DNA of 64,000 nucleotides. It comes from Bordetella parapertussis. GTDB taxonomy: Bacteria; Acidobacteriota; Terriglobia; Bryobacterales; Bryobacteraceae. Positions 1-9,357 of this stretch are shown piece by piece. Each line of letters starts with the position of its first letter. Position 1 is the first letter of the stretch. The stretch is taken from contig CALQCC020000001.1 in the NCBI GenBank assembly GCA_943328975.2, forward strand, positions 1-64,000, in the 5' to 3' direction. The translations under genes and the position numbers were made by a program. The notes under the pieces were generated by a model. The model was not told the origin of the DNA, did no database searches, and saw nothing but the letters and a program-made list of their open reading frames with translations.

Positions 1-828
1 CTTTTTCTTGAACTCCGCGAAGGCACCGCTGGATAACTTCGCTCCCAACATGCGAGTTACGTTAGCCTGCAATGATTCCTTCAACATGCCCTTGAAAACA
101 TCAACCAATCCTTCGCTGACTTTCAGGACCACATTGCCGACGAAACCATCGCAAATGACAACGTCGGCCATGCCGGTGAAGATGTCACGGCCTTCTACGT
201 TGCCCAGGTAGTTGATCGGCAAGCCGCGCAGGAGAGGGGAAACCGCTCGCGTCAATTCGTTGCCTTTGTGTTCTTCCTCGCCGATGGAAAGCAGGCCGAC
301 GCGGGGACGGGAAGTATGGAAAATGAGTCGGGAGTAAATCTCGCCCATGACGGCAAACTGCGCCAGCATCTGCGGCGAGCAATCGACGTTGGCACCCACG
401 TCCACGACGACTACAGGGGAGCCTGTACCCGTCGGCAAGGCCATGGCAAGTGCGGGACGATCCACGCCCCGGGCCATGCCCAGGACCATTTTCGCCGTGG
501 CCATAACTGCCCCGGTGTTGCCAGCCGAGACGACGCCATGCGCGATGCCATCCCGAACCAACCGGCAAGCCACACGGATGGAGGAATCCTTCTTGGTCCG
601 GACAGCCTTCGCCGCCGAATCCTCCATTGTGATAAATTCGCTCGCGTGATGGACCTCAATGGGGAGTTCGCGCGCGTGCGGATGTTTCTTCAACTCCGCG
701 CGCAGCACCGCCTCTTGACCCACGAGGATCACACGAGCAAAGTTAGCTTGGGCCGCCTGAATCGCTCCCTCGACTTCTGACTTAGGAGCATGGTCGCCGC
801 CCATGGCGTCAATCGCTATGGTCAGCAT
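1..828 (-). CDS. plsX: Phosphate acyltransferase PlsX (C-terminus beyond window edge)
   Basis: PlsX makes acyl-phosphate from acyl-ACP and phosphate, the first step of the PlsX/PlsY route to phosphatidic acid. The reading frame is open from an ATG at 828 to the window edge, 276 codons of an expected 330 or so, so the C-terminus is missing. The N-terminus reads [19 protein letters not shown], the typical PlsX opening with its DAMGGDxAP motif. It lies 15 bases downstream of rpmF on the same strand, the classical yceD-rpmF-plsX order, which supports both the start and the identity. Confidence 0.93.
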   Translation of the reverse strand, partial: MLTIAIDAMGGDHAPKSEVEGAIQAAQANFARVILVGQEAVLRAELKKHPHARELPIEVHHASEFITMEDSAAKAVRTKKDSSIRVACRLVRDGIAHGVVSAGNTGAVMATAKMVLGMARGVDRPALAMALPTGTGSPVVVVDVGANVDCSPQMLAQFAVMGEIYSRLIFHTSRPRVGLLSIGEEEHKGNELTRAVSPLLRGLPINYLGNVEGRDIFTGMADVVICDGFVGNVVLKVSEGLVDVFKGMLKESLQANVTRMLGAKLSSGAFAEFKKK

Positions 829-843
829 GGAATCTGGAGGGAT

Positions 844-1026
844 TTAAGCCTCAGCGACTTCGATGACTTCGCGGCCCTTGTATTTCCCACAGGTGGGGCA
901 TACACGGTGCGGCAGCTTCGGAGTGTGGCAGCTGGGGCACTCGCCCGTGATGCTGCGCTTCAGCGAATCGTGCGTACGGCGCATCGAGGTCCGGCGCTTG
1001 GAATGTCTACGTTTAGGATTAGGCAT
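844..1026 (-). CDS. rpmF: 50S ribosomal protein L32
   Basis: This 60-residue basic protein begins [12 protein letters not shown], the L32 signature, and carries two Cys pairs (CPSC near residue 32 and CPTC near residue 44) expected to bind zinc in Zn-ribbon type L32. It is a structural component of the large ribosomal subunit. It sits between the yceD-like gene and plsX, 17 bases after the former, in an operon order conserved across bacteria. Confidence 0.97.
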   Translation of the reverse strand: MPNPKRRHSKRRTSMRRTHDSLKRSITGECPSCHTPKLPHRVCPTCGKYKGREVIEVAEA

Positions 1027-1043
1027 TGTTTACTCTCTTCAAT

Positions 1044-1574
1044 TTATTGCAGCTGCTTTAATACCGCCCAGCGATCGTCAACCGGCGCTGTCTTGCACTC
1101 GCACTGCTGCTGATTTCGATTCTGCCCGCAAACCGGACAGATTCCCTTGCAACTCTCGCTACATAGCTTCTGCATGGGCAGGGCTAGCAGCACATATTCC
1201 CGAAGGACGTCGTTCAACTCCACGCCTTCGCCTTCGTAAAAACCCATTTGGGCCTCACCCTCGTCCAGCAGGTCCAGCTTAACTTCTTCTTCGCCGTAAC
1301 CTTCGGAGATGGGCCGGTAAAACAACTCAAAATCTGAATCAATCGAACTCGGGGCCGGCTCTAGACACCGGTCGCAATCCGCCTCCATATTGACTGCAAT
1401 ATGGCCCTTAACGCGGATTTCGCCCAAAGAATCCGAGACTAGCTCGACTTTCCCCGAAGCCCGCAGTGGACCGGTTTGCTTGACCTTTGGGTCGAGGAAA
1501 TCCACGACGCCTGGAGCAAGCTCCACGTCAAAACTGCCGGGTTTGAGCCCAATTTCATGGACGTGGAAGAACAC
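1044..1574 (-). CDS. yceD: YceD/DUF177 family protein
   Basis: A 176-residue protein of the DUF177 (YceD) family, linked in other bacteria and plants to 23S rRNA accumulation; the molecular role is unsettled. It has the CDRC motif at residues 67-70 and a C-terminal cysteine cluster (C138, C142, C146, C149, C158, C160), probably a zinc site. The start is a GTG; the sequence from there (MFFHVHEIGL) matches the family opening and no ATG is better placed. It is the first gene of the rpmF-plsX operon. A TATACT box at 1616-1621 on this strand could be its -10 element. Confidence 0.88.
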   Translation of the reverse strand: MFFHVHEIGLKPGSFDVELAPGVVDFLDPKVKQTGPLRASGKVELVSDSLGEIRVKGHIAVNMEADCDRCLEPAPSSIDSDFELFYRPISEGYGEEEVKLDLLDEGEAQMGFYEGEGVELNDVLREYVLLALPMQKLCSESCKGICPVCGQNRNQQQCECKTAPVDDRWAVLKQLQ

Positions 1575-1644
1575 AGATCACACCCCTACCCCCAACCTGC
1601 TGGAGGCAAACATTAAGTATAGCAGGGTCAGTGTGTTGGCGCAC

Positions 1645-1905
1645 CTAGAGAGCGGAGGAAACGCTCTCAACGTCCTGGCCCGGCTCGCCCGTGGGTTCCC
1701 GGACCTCCGCAGCGGTCGCGGCGTCCTCCTCGCGGACCAGGAGCTTAAACCCGCCCGAGGCCCAGGCAAGATGGTGACGCATATCCCCGACGGAATCTGC
1801 CTGGATCATCGATTCGATTCCGGACCCCTCCAGCGCGCTGCGGGCCATCTCTACTGCCTGCCGGCTGCCGAAGGAGTGAATCACAACTAGGGGAACGTCG
1901 TCCAT
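1645..1905 (-). CDS. DUF2007-type small protein
   Basis: An 86-residue protein beginning MDDVPLVVIHSFGSRQAVEM. The pattern of an N-terminal strand, a helix containing SRQAVEMARSALEGSGI, and a later GGFKLLVREEDAATAAEV resembles the DUF2007 putative signal-transducing domain, an ACT-like fold. The frame is open upstream to 2253, but that extension runs antisense to the DUF1844 gene and looks non-coding, so I use the ATG at 1905. It is a separate unit upstream of the yceD operon on the same strand. Function is unknown. Confidence 0.7.
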   Translation of the reverse strand: MDDVPLVVIHSFGSRQAVEMARSALEGSGIESMIQADSVGDMRHHLAWASGGFKLLVREEDAATAAEVREPTGEPGQDVESVSSAL

Positions 1906-1950
1906 GACTCCAGTGTATGCCTCGGACCCGGCTAAAATGGAAAGACCATT

Positions 1951-2247
1951 ATGAGCGACGCCGGTTTCCCCATCCCGCCCCCCACTTTTGAGTTTCTCGT
2001 GTTCTCCCTCAAGATGCAGGCTGAAATGCGCCTTGGCCTGGTTAACTTCGGTGAAGAGAAAGATTCCGCCCCGGACCTGCCGTCCGCGCGCCACGCCATC
2101 GATCTGCTCTCGATGATCGCGGAGAAGACGAAAGGTAACTTGAGTATCGAAGAGCAGCGCTTGATTGAAAACTCCTTGACCGAACTCCGCTTCCGCTTCG
2201 TCCAAATCAGTGAGCAGAAGCCCGGTGAATCGGCACTCGCTGAATGA
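1951..2247 (+). CDS. DUF1844 domain protein
   Basis: This 98-residue protein has the DUF1844 core: a helix FEFLVFSLKMQAEMRLGLV, then ARHAIDLLSMIAEKTKGNLS and a C-terminal helix EEQRLIENSLTELRFRFVQI. DUF1844 proteins are small, helical and uncharacterised, and are common in Acidobacteria and Deltaproteobacteria. The stop codon overlaps the ATG of the next gene (ATGA), so it heads an operon with the MBL hydrolase, ribF and lacD. A TAAAAT box at 1933-1938 lies 12 bases before the ATG. Confidence 0.85.
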   Translation: MSDAGFPIPPPTFEFLVFSLKMQAEMRLGLVNFGEEKDSAPDLPSARHAIDLLSMIAEKTKGNLSIEEQRLIENSLTELRFRFVQISEQKPGESALAE

Positions 2248-3023
2248 CGCCACTTCGCATCACGGTGCTGGGTTCCGGCACCAGTTCGGGAGTGCCCACC
2301 ATCGGTTGCTCGTGCGAGGTGTGCCTTTCAACCGATCCGCGCGACAAGCGGTTGCGGCCCTCTGTACTGCTGCAGTACGACGACCGGAACGTCATGATCG
2401 ACACCGGGCCGGATTTCCGCGCCCAAGTCCTGCGCATTGGCCTGCAACGCCTGGACGCGGTGCTCTACACGCACGCCCACGCCGACCACATCCTGGGCCT
2501 GGACGACGTGCGCCCGTATAACTACTTTCAGAAATCGACCATCCCTCTGTACGCCACGGAAGAAACCTTCGACATCATCCGTAGGGTATTCTCGTACGCA
2601 TTTGCGGAAGCAGAATCCGAGTCTTCGCGTCCGCGGTTGGACCTGCACACAATGGACGGTTCTCCGTTTCCGCTGTTCGGACGCATGTGCCAGCCGATTC
2701 GGCTGCATCACGGTAAGGGAATCAGCTACGGATTCCGTTTCGGTCGCGCCGCGTACTTGACCGATCACAGTGCAATTCCCGACGAATCTAAGGAGCAGTT
2801 GCAAGGCCTCGATGTTCTTTTCCTTGATGCACTGCGCCGCCGCTCGCATCCCACCCATACCACGTTGGAGGAAGCAGTAGCTTTGGTCGACGAACTCAAA
2901 CCGCAGCGGGCCTTCTTCACGCATATGTGCCACGACCTGGGTCACGAACGCACAGAGGCCGAATTGCCGCCGCATATCCGCCTGGCCTACGATGGTCTGG
3001 AAATTGAGGTCGCGCCGGAATGA
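2244..3023 (+). CDS. MBL-fold metal-dependent hydrolase, PhnP-like
   Basis: A 259-residue metallo-beta-lactamase-fold hydrolase. The metal motif THAHADHILG (about residues 76-85) is the HxHxDH signature, with further His residues in RLHHGKG and FFTHMCHDLGH. An early cysteine cluster GCSCEVC (21-27) is the extra zinc site seen in the PhnP branch, whose characterised member is a cyclic ribose-phosphate phosphodiesterase. There are no phn genes here, so the substrate is unknown. The ATG overlaps the DUF1844 stop and its own stop overlaps ribF, which points to translational coupling. Confidence 0.85.
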   Translation: MTPLRITVLGSGTSSGVPTIGCSCEVCLSTDPRDKRLRPSVLLQYDDRNVMIDTGPDFRAQVLRIGLQRLDAVLYTHAHADHILGLDDVRPYNYFQKSTIPLYATEETFDIIRRVFSYAFAEAESESSRPRLDLHTMDGSPFPLFGRMCQPIRLHHGKGISYGFRFGRAAYLTDHSAIPDESKEQLQGLDVLFLDALRRRSHPTHTTLEEAVALVDELKPQRAFFTHMCHDLGHERTEAELPPHIRLAYDGLEIEVAPE

Positions 3024-3949
3024 CGCGTGTGGCTCGTAGTATGGAAGAGGCGCACGGCTTCGGCCCCTGTGCCGTTGCTATCGGTGTCTTTGACGGAGTT
3101 CACTGCGGACATCAGGAACTCTTGCGCCGGACTGTTGCCACTGCTCGCGAGCTTGGCGTTAAGTCCGCCGTCCTCACGTTTCATCCCCACCCTGCCTGTG
3201 TGGTCGCTCCTGAACGCGCACCGCGGCAACTCTATTCGGTGGAGGAACGCTGCGAGCTGTTGGCGTCGCAGGGCATTGATGAAGTCCTGGTGCTGCCCTT
3301 CGACGAATCCATTGCAGAAATGCCTCCAGAAGGCTTCGCCGCCGGCCCTTTACGAGCCATACTGCAAGCCCGAGCGGTGCTGGTCGGCGACAACTTTCGC
3401 TTCGGTTGCGGCCGCGCCGGCGACATTTCCACCCTCGCGCAGCTCGGCTTCGTCACGCGTCCCTTGCCCGCGGTGAAACTCCGTGGGCTGGTGGTCTCGT
3501 CCAGCGAGATTCGTAAGCGCATCGAGGGCGGAGAAGTCTCGCTAGCGGGCCGCCTGCTGGGCCGTCCATATGCCATTTCCGGCGAGATCGTCTCCGGTCA
3601 CGGAATCGGCTCCAAACAAACCGTGCCTACATTGAATCTCCGCACGCCCGCCGAAGTGCTCCCCTCGAACGGTGTCTACATTACCCGCACGAAGGACCTG
3701 AATCACGGCACCCGTTGGAATTCGATCACCAACATCGGCACACGCCCAACCTTTGATAACGCTGGCGGACTCTCGATTGAGACGTTCCTGCTGGACCCGC
3801 TCACCACCCCAACACCCGAGCGTATCCGACTGGAATTCCTCCATCGGGTCCGTCCCGAACGCAAATTCGAGAGCCCCGAGGCACTTAAAACCCAAATCCT
3901 CCGCGATGTCGCTACAGCGCGAAGCTACTTCCACCGATTAAACTGGTAA
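3020..3949 (+). CDS. ribF: Bifunctional riboflavin kinase/FAD synthetase
   Basis: RibF phosphorylates riboflavin to FMN and adenylylates FMN to FAD. The N-terminal FAD synthetase domain shows GVFDGVHCGHQ (about 22-32), the nucleotidyl-transferase GxFDGxHxGH motif, and a later SSSEIRKRI. The C-terminal riboflavin kinase domain starts near residue 180, with GRPYAISGEIVSGHGIGS followed by a PTLNL stretch. At 309 residues it has the usual length. The start codon overlaps the MBL gene stop, and lacD follows after 4 bases. Confidence 0.96.
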   Translation: MTRVARSMEEAHGFGPCAVAIGVFDGVHCGHQELLRRTVATARELGVKSAVLTFHPHPACVVAPERAPRQLYSVEERCELLASQGIDEVLVLPFDESIAEMPPEGFAAGPLRAILQARAVLVGDNFRFGCGRAGDISTLAQLGFVTRPLPAVKLRGLVVSSSEIRKRIEGGEVSLAGRLLGRPYAISGEIVSGHGIGSKQTVPTLNLRTPAEVLPSNGVYITRTKDLNHGTRWNSITNIGTRPTFDNAGGLSIETFLLDPLTTPTPERIRLEFLHRVRPERKFESPEALKTQILRDVATARSYFHRLNW

Positions 3950-3953
3950 AAAC

Positions 3954-4961
3954 ATGGCAAACCTTTCCGCAGGCAAACTCAAGCACCTGAAGGCGCTTTC
4001 CAATAAAGACGGCATCATCGCCGCAGCCGCAATGGACCAACGCGGCTCCCTCAAGAAATCCATCGCATCCGCCAAAGGTGTCGATCAAAAAGAGATCACC
4101 GACGAAATGATGTCGGAGTTCAAGACCGCCGTTACGCGCATCTTGACGCCGCACGCCACGGCTATCTTGCTCGACCCGGAATGGGGCCTCGAAGCCGCGA
4201 AGGCTCGTTCGGCCAACGCTGGCTTGTTGCTGGCCTATGAGGCCACCGGTTATGACAACTCGCAGCCCGGACGCTTGCCGGACTTGCTGTCGCATGTATC
4301 CGTGAAGCGCATCGTCGATTGGGGCGCGGACGCAGTTAAGATCCTGATCTACTACACGCCTTTCGACGACGTGAATGTCAACGATATTAAGCACGCCTTC
4401 ATTGAACGCGTCGGGGCCGAGTGCGAATACCACCAGATCCCGTTCTTCCTGGAGTTCGTCGTGTACGATCCCAAGGGTGGCGATGAAAAGGGTCTGGAGT
4501 ACGCCAAGATCAAGCCGCAGGCCGTGATCGGTGCGATGAAGGAATTCAGCAAGCCGCAGTATCTGGTCGACGTCCTGAAAGTGGAAGTGCCCATCAACGC
4601 TCACTACGTCGAAGGCAGCGCCGTCTACAAGGGCGAGAAAGCTTACACGAAGGCTGAAGCGCTCACCCACTTCCGCACCGCTGCGGAAGTCGCCACCAAG
4701 CCGTTCATCTATCTGTCCGCAGGCGTCGGCAACGCGCAGTTCGTCGAGAGCCTCAACATGGCCAAAGAAGCAGGCACTGATTTCTCGGGCGTCCTCTGCG
4801 GTCGCGCGACGTGGAAGGACGGCATGCCGATCTACGCCACCAAGGGTCTGAAGGCTCTGGAAGACTGGCTGTCCACTGAAGGCGTGAAGAACATCAACGC
4901 CGTGAACGCCGCGCTCGCGGGCGCGACGCCGTGGACCAAGAAGCTCGGTATCACGCTGTAG
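3954..4961 (+). CDS. lacD: Class I tagatose-1,6-bisphosphate aldolase (LacD family)
   Basis: A 335-residue class I aldolase of the LacD/DeoC-LacD family, predicted to cleave tagatose 1,6-bisphosphate to dihydroxyacetone phosphate and glyceraldehyde 3-phosphate. Supporting motifs are AAAAMDQRGSLKK near residue 24, DPEWGLEAA near 75, and the predicted Schiff-base lysine in VDVLKVEVPIN near residue 209. It follows ribF by 4 bases, so it is probably co-transcribed. No other lactose or galactitol gene is nearby, so the true substrate may be another ketose bisphosphate. Its last 11 bases overlap the convergent cupin gene. Confidence 0.85.
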   Translation: MANLSAGKLKHLKALSNKDGIIAAAAMDQRGSLKKSIASAKGVDQKEITDEMMSEFKTAVTRILTPHATAILLDPEWGLEAAKARSANAGLLLAYEATGYDNSQPGRLPDLLSHVSVKRIVDWGADAVKILIYYTPFDDVNVNDIKHAFIERVGAECEYHQIPFFLEFVVYDPKGGDEKGLEYAKIKPQAVIGAMKEFSKPQYLVDVLKVEVPINAHYVEGSAVYKGEKAYTKAEALTHFRTAAEVATKPFIYLSAGVGNAQFVESLNMAKEAGTDFSGVLCGRATWKDGMPIYATKGLKALEDWLSTEGVKNINAVNAALAGATPWTKKLGITL

Positions 4962-5283
4962 GCAGACCCGTTTTAAACATCAGCAACAGCATGACCGTCG
5001 GGGTCGTGGCTTTTACGCTGTGAAGCAATTTCGCCGGCATGTGGACCAATGATCCCGTGCCGGCGATTTTCTTTTCCGTTCCCAACGTCAGCTCCGCTTC
5101 CCCTTTTACGAAGTACAGCACCACCGGATACGGAGCGGTGTGCGCCGATAATTCGTGTCCCGCGGCAAAGCCGAAGGCGACCACCTTACCGCTGTCATCG
5201 TTCCACAGAGTCTTGCTCTGCATCCCGTTTTCTGGTGCCTGGATTTCAGAATCGATATTTTCCAAGAACGCGTAAGGTGACAT
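4951..5283 (-). CDS. Cupin domain protein
   Basis: A small single-domain cupin, 110 residues from the ATG at 5283. Motif 1 is seen in HELSAHTAPYPVVLYFVKGEAEL and motif 2 in LVHMPAKLLHSVKA, giving candidate His metal ligands. Such stand-alone cupins bind metals or small ligands, and the function cannot be named. An in-frame start at 5316 would add 11 residues but looks less natural. It converges on lacD with an 11-base overlap and is divergent from the PPK2 gene. Confidence 0.78.
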   Translation of the reverse strand: MSPYAFLENIDSEIQAPENGMQSKTLWNDDSGKVVAFGFAAGHELSAHTAPYPVVLYFVKGEAELTLGTEKKIAGTGSLVHMPAKLLHSVKATTPTVMLLLMFKTGLPTA

Positions 5284-5330
5284 ATTGTTATTGTGGCGCT
5301 TTACTCGGCGCGCCAACGTGAAGGATAGCG

Positions 5331-6200
5331 ATGAAGATCACCACCAACGATTTCCGTGTGCGGCCAGGCAAGAAAATAGACCTCGACCGCTGCCCGACCA
5401 GCGTCCGGCCTCTCTACAAATCGAAAGAAGAGTACGCGCAACTTCGCGCTGCACATGTGGAAAAGCTGAGCGCGTTGCAGAACTTGCTTTACGCCTCGAA
5501 TCAACACTCGCTGTTGCTGATCTTTCAAGCGATGGACGCGGCGGGCAAAGACAGTGCCATCAAGCATGTCATGTCCGGTATCAATCCCCAAGGTTGCCAG
5601 GTTTTCAGTTTTCAACACCCCAGCGCCGAAGAGTTGGATCATGACTTCCTCTGGAATGCTACGCGCAAGCTGCCCGAACGCGGGCGCATCGGCATTTTCA
5701 ACCGGTCCTACTACGAGGAGGTCTTGATCGTCCGCGTTCACCCCGAAATCCTCAACGGGCAGAGCCTACCTGCCGAACTAGTGAACAGGAAGGCAATCTG
5801 GCGCGACCGCTACGAGTCGATCGTGAACCTGGAAGGCCACCTCCATCGCAATGGCACACGCGTCGTGAAGTTCTTCCTGCACCTTTCCAAAGACGAACAG
5901 CGCAAGCGCTTCCTGAAACGCATCGACGATCCGCAGAAGAACTGGAAATTCGGCTCCGCCGATATTGAGGAACGCAAGTACTGGAAGCAGTACATGAACG
6001 CCTACGAAGAATGTCTGTCGGCGACCAGCACCAAGAACGCTCCTTGGTATGTGGTCCCTGCGGACGACAAAGAGAACGCGCAACTCCTCATTTCACAGGT
6101 AGTGCTGGAGACCATGAGCAGTCTAAAAATGACCTATCCCGAGCCCACTCCGGAACGTCGCGCGGAACTGCAGGCTATCCGCACGCTATTGACCAAGTAG
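5331..6200 (+). CDS. ppk2: Polyphosphate kinase 2 family protein
   Basis: PPK2 enzymes use inorganic polyphosphate to phosphorylate nucleoside mono- or diphosphates. This 289-residue protein has the PPK2 P-loop at [14 protein letters not shown] (about 67-80), the Walker B/lid stretch [12 protein letters not shown] (about 121-132), and a lid region with [12 protein letters not shown]. The length fits a single-domain PPK2. The subclass (AMP or ADP acceptor) cannot be fixed by eye. It stands alone, divergent from the cupin gene. Confidence 0.92.
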   Translation: MKITTNDFRVRPGKKIDLDRCPTSVRPLYKSKEEYAQLRAAHVEKLSALQNLLYASNQHSLLLIFQAMDAAGKDSAIKHVMSGINPQGCQVFSFQHPSAEELDHDFLWNATRKLPERGRIGIFNRSYYEEVLIVRVHPEILNGQSLPAELVNRKAIWRDRYESIVNLEGHLHRNGTRVVKFFLHLSKDEQRKRFLKRIDDPQKNWKFGSADIEERKYWKQYMNAYEECLSATSTKNAPWYVVPADDKENAQLLISQVVLETMSSLKMTYPEPTPERRAELQAIRTLLTK

Positions 6201-6243
6201 AATCCCCGTTGTTCCCGCAGTGACAATCTGCTAAATCTGGACC

Positions 6244-6597
6244 ATGCGAATCCTACGTGTGGTTCCTCTCATCATCCTGGGCAGTGCATTGCTAGGTGCG
6301 TTTCAATCGCCCTACCTGGTCGGGAATGGCGTCAGTGCGCCAGTCGCGATTTACACGCCGGAACCGGGGTACACCCCAGAGGCGAAGGACGCCAGAGTGG
6401 AAGGGGAAGTTTGGCTCGGGGTTGTGATTGATGAGAACGGAGTGCCGTCCGATGTGTCGGTGAAGCAATCCCTGGAACCATCGCTCGACCAGCGTGCAGT
6501 AGAGACCATACGAAACTGGCGCTTCAAGCCCGGGATGAAAGATGGCAGTCCTGTGGCGGTTCAAGCCACCATTTCAGTTCACTTCAAGCTTCTCTAG
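6244..6597 (+). CDS. Secreted TonB C-terminal-domain protein
   Basis: A 117-residue protein with an N-terminal hydrophobic segment (MRILRVVPLIILGSALLGAF), a signal peptide or anchor, followed directly by a TonB_C domain: VEGEVWLGVVIDENGVPSDV, then LDQRAVETIRNWRFKPG. There is no proline-rich periplasmic linker, so it is not a classical TonB. Such short forms are common in Acidobacteria and their partner is unknown. Its 3' end overlaps the convergent carrier gene by 24 bases. Confidence 0.8.
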   Translation: MRILRVVPLIILGSALLGAFQSPYLVGNGVSAPVAIYTPEPGYTPEAKDARVEGEVWLGVVIDENGVPSDVSVKQSLEPSLDQRAVETIRNWRFKPGMKDGSPVAVQATISVHFKLL

Positions 6598-7773
6598 CTC
6601 TACGCCTTCCCAACGAGCCACTGCTGCTGTCGCCACGCAATGGCCCAGCATGTTGACGCCCGTGCGAGCCATGTCCATAAGTTGGTCGACGCCCAGGATC
6701 ATCGCGACGCCTTCCAGTGGAATCCCTAACTGCGTGAGCGCTCCAGCGAGGATCACCAAAGACCCGCGCGGTACGGCTCCGATTCCTTTGGTGGTGAGCA
6801 GCAACGTAAGCAGCAATACCCCGAGTTGATTCGTCGTCAACTCCACGCCGGCGGCCTGCGCGGAAAAAACGGCTGCCAGTGCAATGAAGAGATTCGAACC
6901 CGTGGTGTTGAAGCTCATACTGAAGGGCAGCACTAAGGAACAGATGTGCCGAGGTACGCCCAGTTCTGTCATCTTCTCCAGCGCGACCGGCAATCCCACG
7001 TTGCTCGACGTGGTTGTGAATGCGATCACGAACGGCTCGCGAACCAGTGAGAAGAACCGACCTAGCGGTACGCGCGCGTACCAAAGCACGGGTCCGAGCA
7101 CGACCAACGTGAACAGCAGCAGTGCCCCATAGACGGTGAAGACTAACTTGCCCAAGCTCAACAACACGCCGAGTCCTTTGGTCCCGATCGCCGCCGCCAT
7201 CGCCCCGAAGATGCCAATGGGAGCCGCGTACATGACATAGTCCGTATACCGGAACATTACGTCGCTCACGGACTCGCAGATCCGCACAACAGGCTCCGCC
7301 GCCGCACCAATGCTGGCGCACGCGAATCCGAAGAGTAGCGCAAACACGACGATCTGTAAGATGTCCCCGCGAGCCATGGAATCGACAATGCTTGACGGGA
7401 AAGGACTGATCAGGATGTCGTGTAAAGCTGTGGCGTTCTTAGGTACCACCGTCGCGTCACCTGCCAACGCGACTCCCGCACCGGGTCGCAGTAGGACGGC
7501 AGCCGCAATGCCGAACACCAGGGACAACGTCGCCGTAATCTGGAATAGCAGCAGCGCCTTGCCGCCGACGCGTCCCATCGTTTTGCCGCTGCCGGCCCGG
7601 GCGACACCGACTACCAAGCTTGCGAACATGAGCGGGGCCACCACGGACTGAATCAGCCGCAAGAAGATATCGCCGAAGATCGCCAGCTTCGCGCCCCACT
7701 CAGGAGCCACCGCGCCGAACACCGCACCCGCCACTACTGCAATCAGGATCGCCGTTGTCGACGAATATTTCAC
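6574..7773 (-). CDS. Dicarboxylate/amino acid:cation symporter (DAACS family)
   Basis: A 399-residue polytopic membrane protein of the GltP/DctA type, expected to import glutamate, aspartate or C4-dicarboxylates with Na+ or H+. The family serine-rich motif appears as TTTSSNVGLPVALEK near residue 250 and the substrate-binding loop as SMSFNTTGSNLF. The usual NMDGT in that loop reads FNTTGSN, so substrate choice may differ. It is the last gene of the xseB-ispA-tlyA-nadK operon; its start overlaps the nadK stop by 4 bases. Confidence 0.9.
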   Translation of the reverse strand: MKYSSTTAILIAVVAGAVFGAVAPEWGAKLAIFGDIFLRLIQSVVAPLMFASLVVGVARAGSGKTMGRVGGKALLLFQITATLSLVFGIAAAVLLRPGAGVALAGDATVVPKNATALHDILISPFPSSIVDSMARGDILQIVVFALLFGFACASIGAAAEPVVRICESVSDVMFRYTDYVMYAAPIGIFGAMAAAIGTKGLGVLLSLGKLVFTVYGALLLFTLVVLGPVLWYARVPLGRFFSLVREPFVIAFTTTSSNVGLPVALEKMTELGVPRHICSLVLPFSMSFNTTGSNLFIALAAVFSAQAAGVELTTNQLGVLLLTLLLTTKGIGAVPRGSLVILAGALTQLGIPLEGVAMILGVDQLMDMARTGVNMLGHCVATAAVARWEGVELEKLEVN

Positions 7774-8648
7774 CGGTCACCCCACTTGAGTTTTTCGCGG
7801 AGGACGTCGAAAAAGGCCGTGCCGGGGGGATGCACCAGGCTGATGCTGTGTTCCGATCGTCTACACACCACACGATCGCCGGGTTCCAAATTCTCGCCTA
7901 CTTGTCCGTCAATCGTCAGGTGCGTCGCGCCCGCGCCACGAACAGCCACCTGAATCTCGCTCTCATCCGGAACGATCACCGGGCGGTTCGTCAACATGTG
8001 CGGGCAGATGGGCGTGATCGCCAGAGCCGCCACCGTCGGGGTCATGATCGGCCCTCCCGCGGATAACGAATACGCCGTCGATCCTGTGGGCGTGGACATG
8101 ATTAAGCCGTCGGCTTTGTACACACACACGAAGTAGCGGTCGACGTAGATCTCCATGTCGATCATGCGAGCGATGTCGGATTTCGTCAGCACCACATCGT
8201 TCAACGCTTCGTGTTCCGCTACCTTGTGATTCCCGCGCCACAATTCCGTGTGTAGCATGCGACGCTTCGCTACTTGGTAGTCGCCGCGAAGAACGTGCTC
8301 CAGTTGGTTGTAGATGTCGTCGACTTTGATTGCGGTCAGGAATCCTAGCCCACCCAGATTCACGGCGAACAAGGGAATGTTGCGGCCGCCCAGTGTGGGG
8401 TCGATCGACGCGCGAGCCGCGCTCAACAATGTCCCATCGCCGCCCAACACGATGAGTAACTCGGCGGATGCCGCGACAGCCTCCCGTGTAATACCGGCCT
8501 GGCCCGCATAGACACCAGCTTCTTCGTCCAGCGTGACGGAAATGCCCCGCTGCTTCAGCCATGTGATCAACTCCGGCACCAAGGTGGTTGCTCGGTCGCT
8601 GCGCGGCTTTGCGATCAAGCCGACGGTTTTAATGGATTCGCTGGGCAT
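7770..8648 (-). CDS. nadK: NAD kinase
   Basis: NAD kinase makes NADP from NAD with ATP or polyphosphate. Motifs visible are LGGDGTLLSAAR (the GGDGT signature), NLGGLGFLTAI, and the conserved NAD-site stretch DGLIMSTPTGSTAYSLSAGG. I place the start at the ATG at 8648 (MPSESIKTVGLIAKP), 20 bases inside tlyA; an in-frame extension to 8747 adds 33 unlikely residues. The result is 292 residues, a normal length. It is embedded in the operon with tlyA upstream and the DAACS carrier downstream. Confidence 0.95.
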   Translation of the reverse strand: MPSESIKTVGLIAKPRSDRATTLVPELITWLKQRGISVTLDEEAGVYAGQAGITREAVAASAELLIVLGGDGTLLSAARASIDPTLGGRNIPLFAVNLGGLGFLTAIKVDDIYNQLEHVLRGDYQVAKRRMLHTELWRGNHKVAEHEALNDVVLTKSDIARMIDMEIYVDRYFVCVYKADGLIMSTPTGSTAYSLSAGGPIMTPTVAALAITPICPHMLTNRPVIVPDESEIQVAVRGAGATHLTIDGQVGENLEPGDRVVCRRSEHSISLVHPPGTAFFDVLREKLKWGDR

Positions 8649-9357
8649 ACAGTAGAAACTCCCGGTTTCCTTCCGCACCAAGAATCGGACTGGGGATAAT
8701 CTCTGCATGGAATCCCAAGTGCTCCACGCATGCCCGCACGCGATCACAGGCCGCTTGGTGCTGCGCCGGATCCCTCACAATACCGCCCTTGCCAACCTCT
8801 CCCTTGCCGACTTCAAACTGTGGCTTCACTAGGATCACCATTGTGCCACCATCGCGCAGCAGAGGAGCGATGGCGGGGATCAGCAACGTCACTGAAATGA
8901 AGCTGGCATCGCAGACCGCAATCTCAAAACGCTCCGGAAAATCCTTCGGATCCAGAAAACGCGCGTTGACACCTTCTCGAACTTCCACCCTCGGATCGTT
9001 GCGGAGCTTCCAGTCGAGTTGTCCCTTGCCGACATCAATGCAGCACACGCGCTTGGCTCCGCGTTGCAGTAAACAGTCCGTGAAGCCGCCTGTGGAGCTT
9101 CCTACGTCAATGCAAGTCCAGCCCGTGACGTCGATGTTGAAATGGTCCAGCGCACCGGCTAATTTATATCCACCCCGGCTGACATACGGGATTTTGGCGA
9201 GCAACTCCAACTTGCAATCGGAATCTACACTCCGCCCTGGCTTGTCCGCCTTTTGCCCGTCGATGAGAACCTCGCCCGCTAGGATCAGCGCCTGCGCCTT
9301 CACGCGAGATTCCACCAGCCCCCGTTCGACCAGCAGTTGATCGATGCGGCTCTTCAT
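8629..9357 (-). CDS. tlyA: TlyA family rRNA 2'-O-methyltransferase
   Basis: TlyA methylates the 2'-OH of cytidines in 16S and 23S rRNA. The N-terminal S4 RNA-binding domain is visible in SRIDQLLVERGLVESRVKAQ (residues 3-22), followed by an FtsJ-like SAM domain with CIDVGSSTGGFTDCLLQRGA and KPQFEVGKGEVGKGG. At 242 residues it has the family length. The ATG overlaps the ispA stop (4 bases). The gene order ispA-tlyA-nadK is common in several phyla. Confidence 0.93.
   Translation of the reverse strand: MKSRIDQLLVERGLVESRVKAQALILAGEVLIDGQKADKPGRSVDSDCKLELLAKIPYVSRGGYKLAGALDHFNIDVTGWTCIDVGSSTGGFTDCLLQRGAKRVCCIDVGKGQLDWKLRNDPRVEVREGVNARFLDPKDFPERFEIAVCDASFISVTLLIPAIAPLLRDGGTMVILVKPQFEVGKGEVGKGGIVRDPAQHQAACDRVRACVEHLGFHAEIIPSPILGAEGNREFLLYAQRIH

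Noticed and set aside
3912-4670. A 252-codon minus-strand frame over lacD
   Set aside because: Antisense to a recognised aldolase and without motifs.
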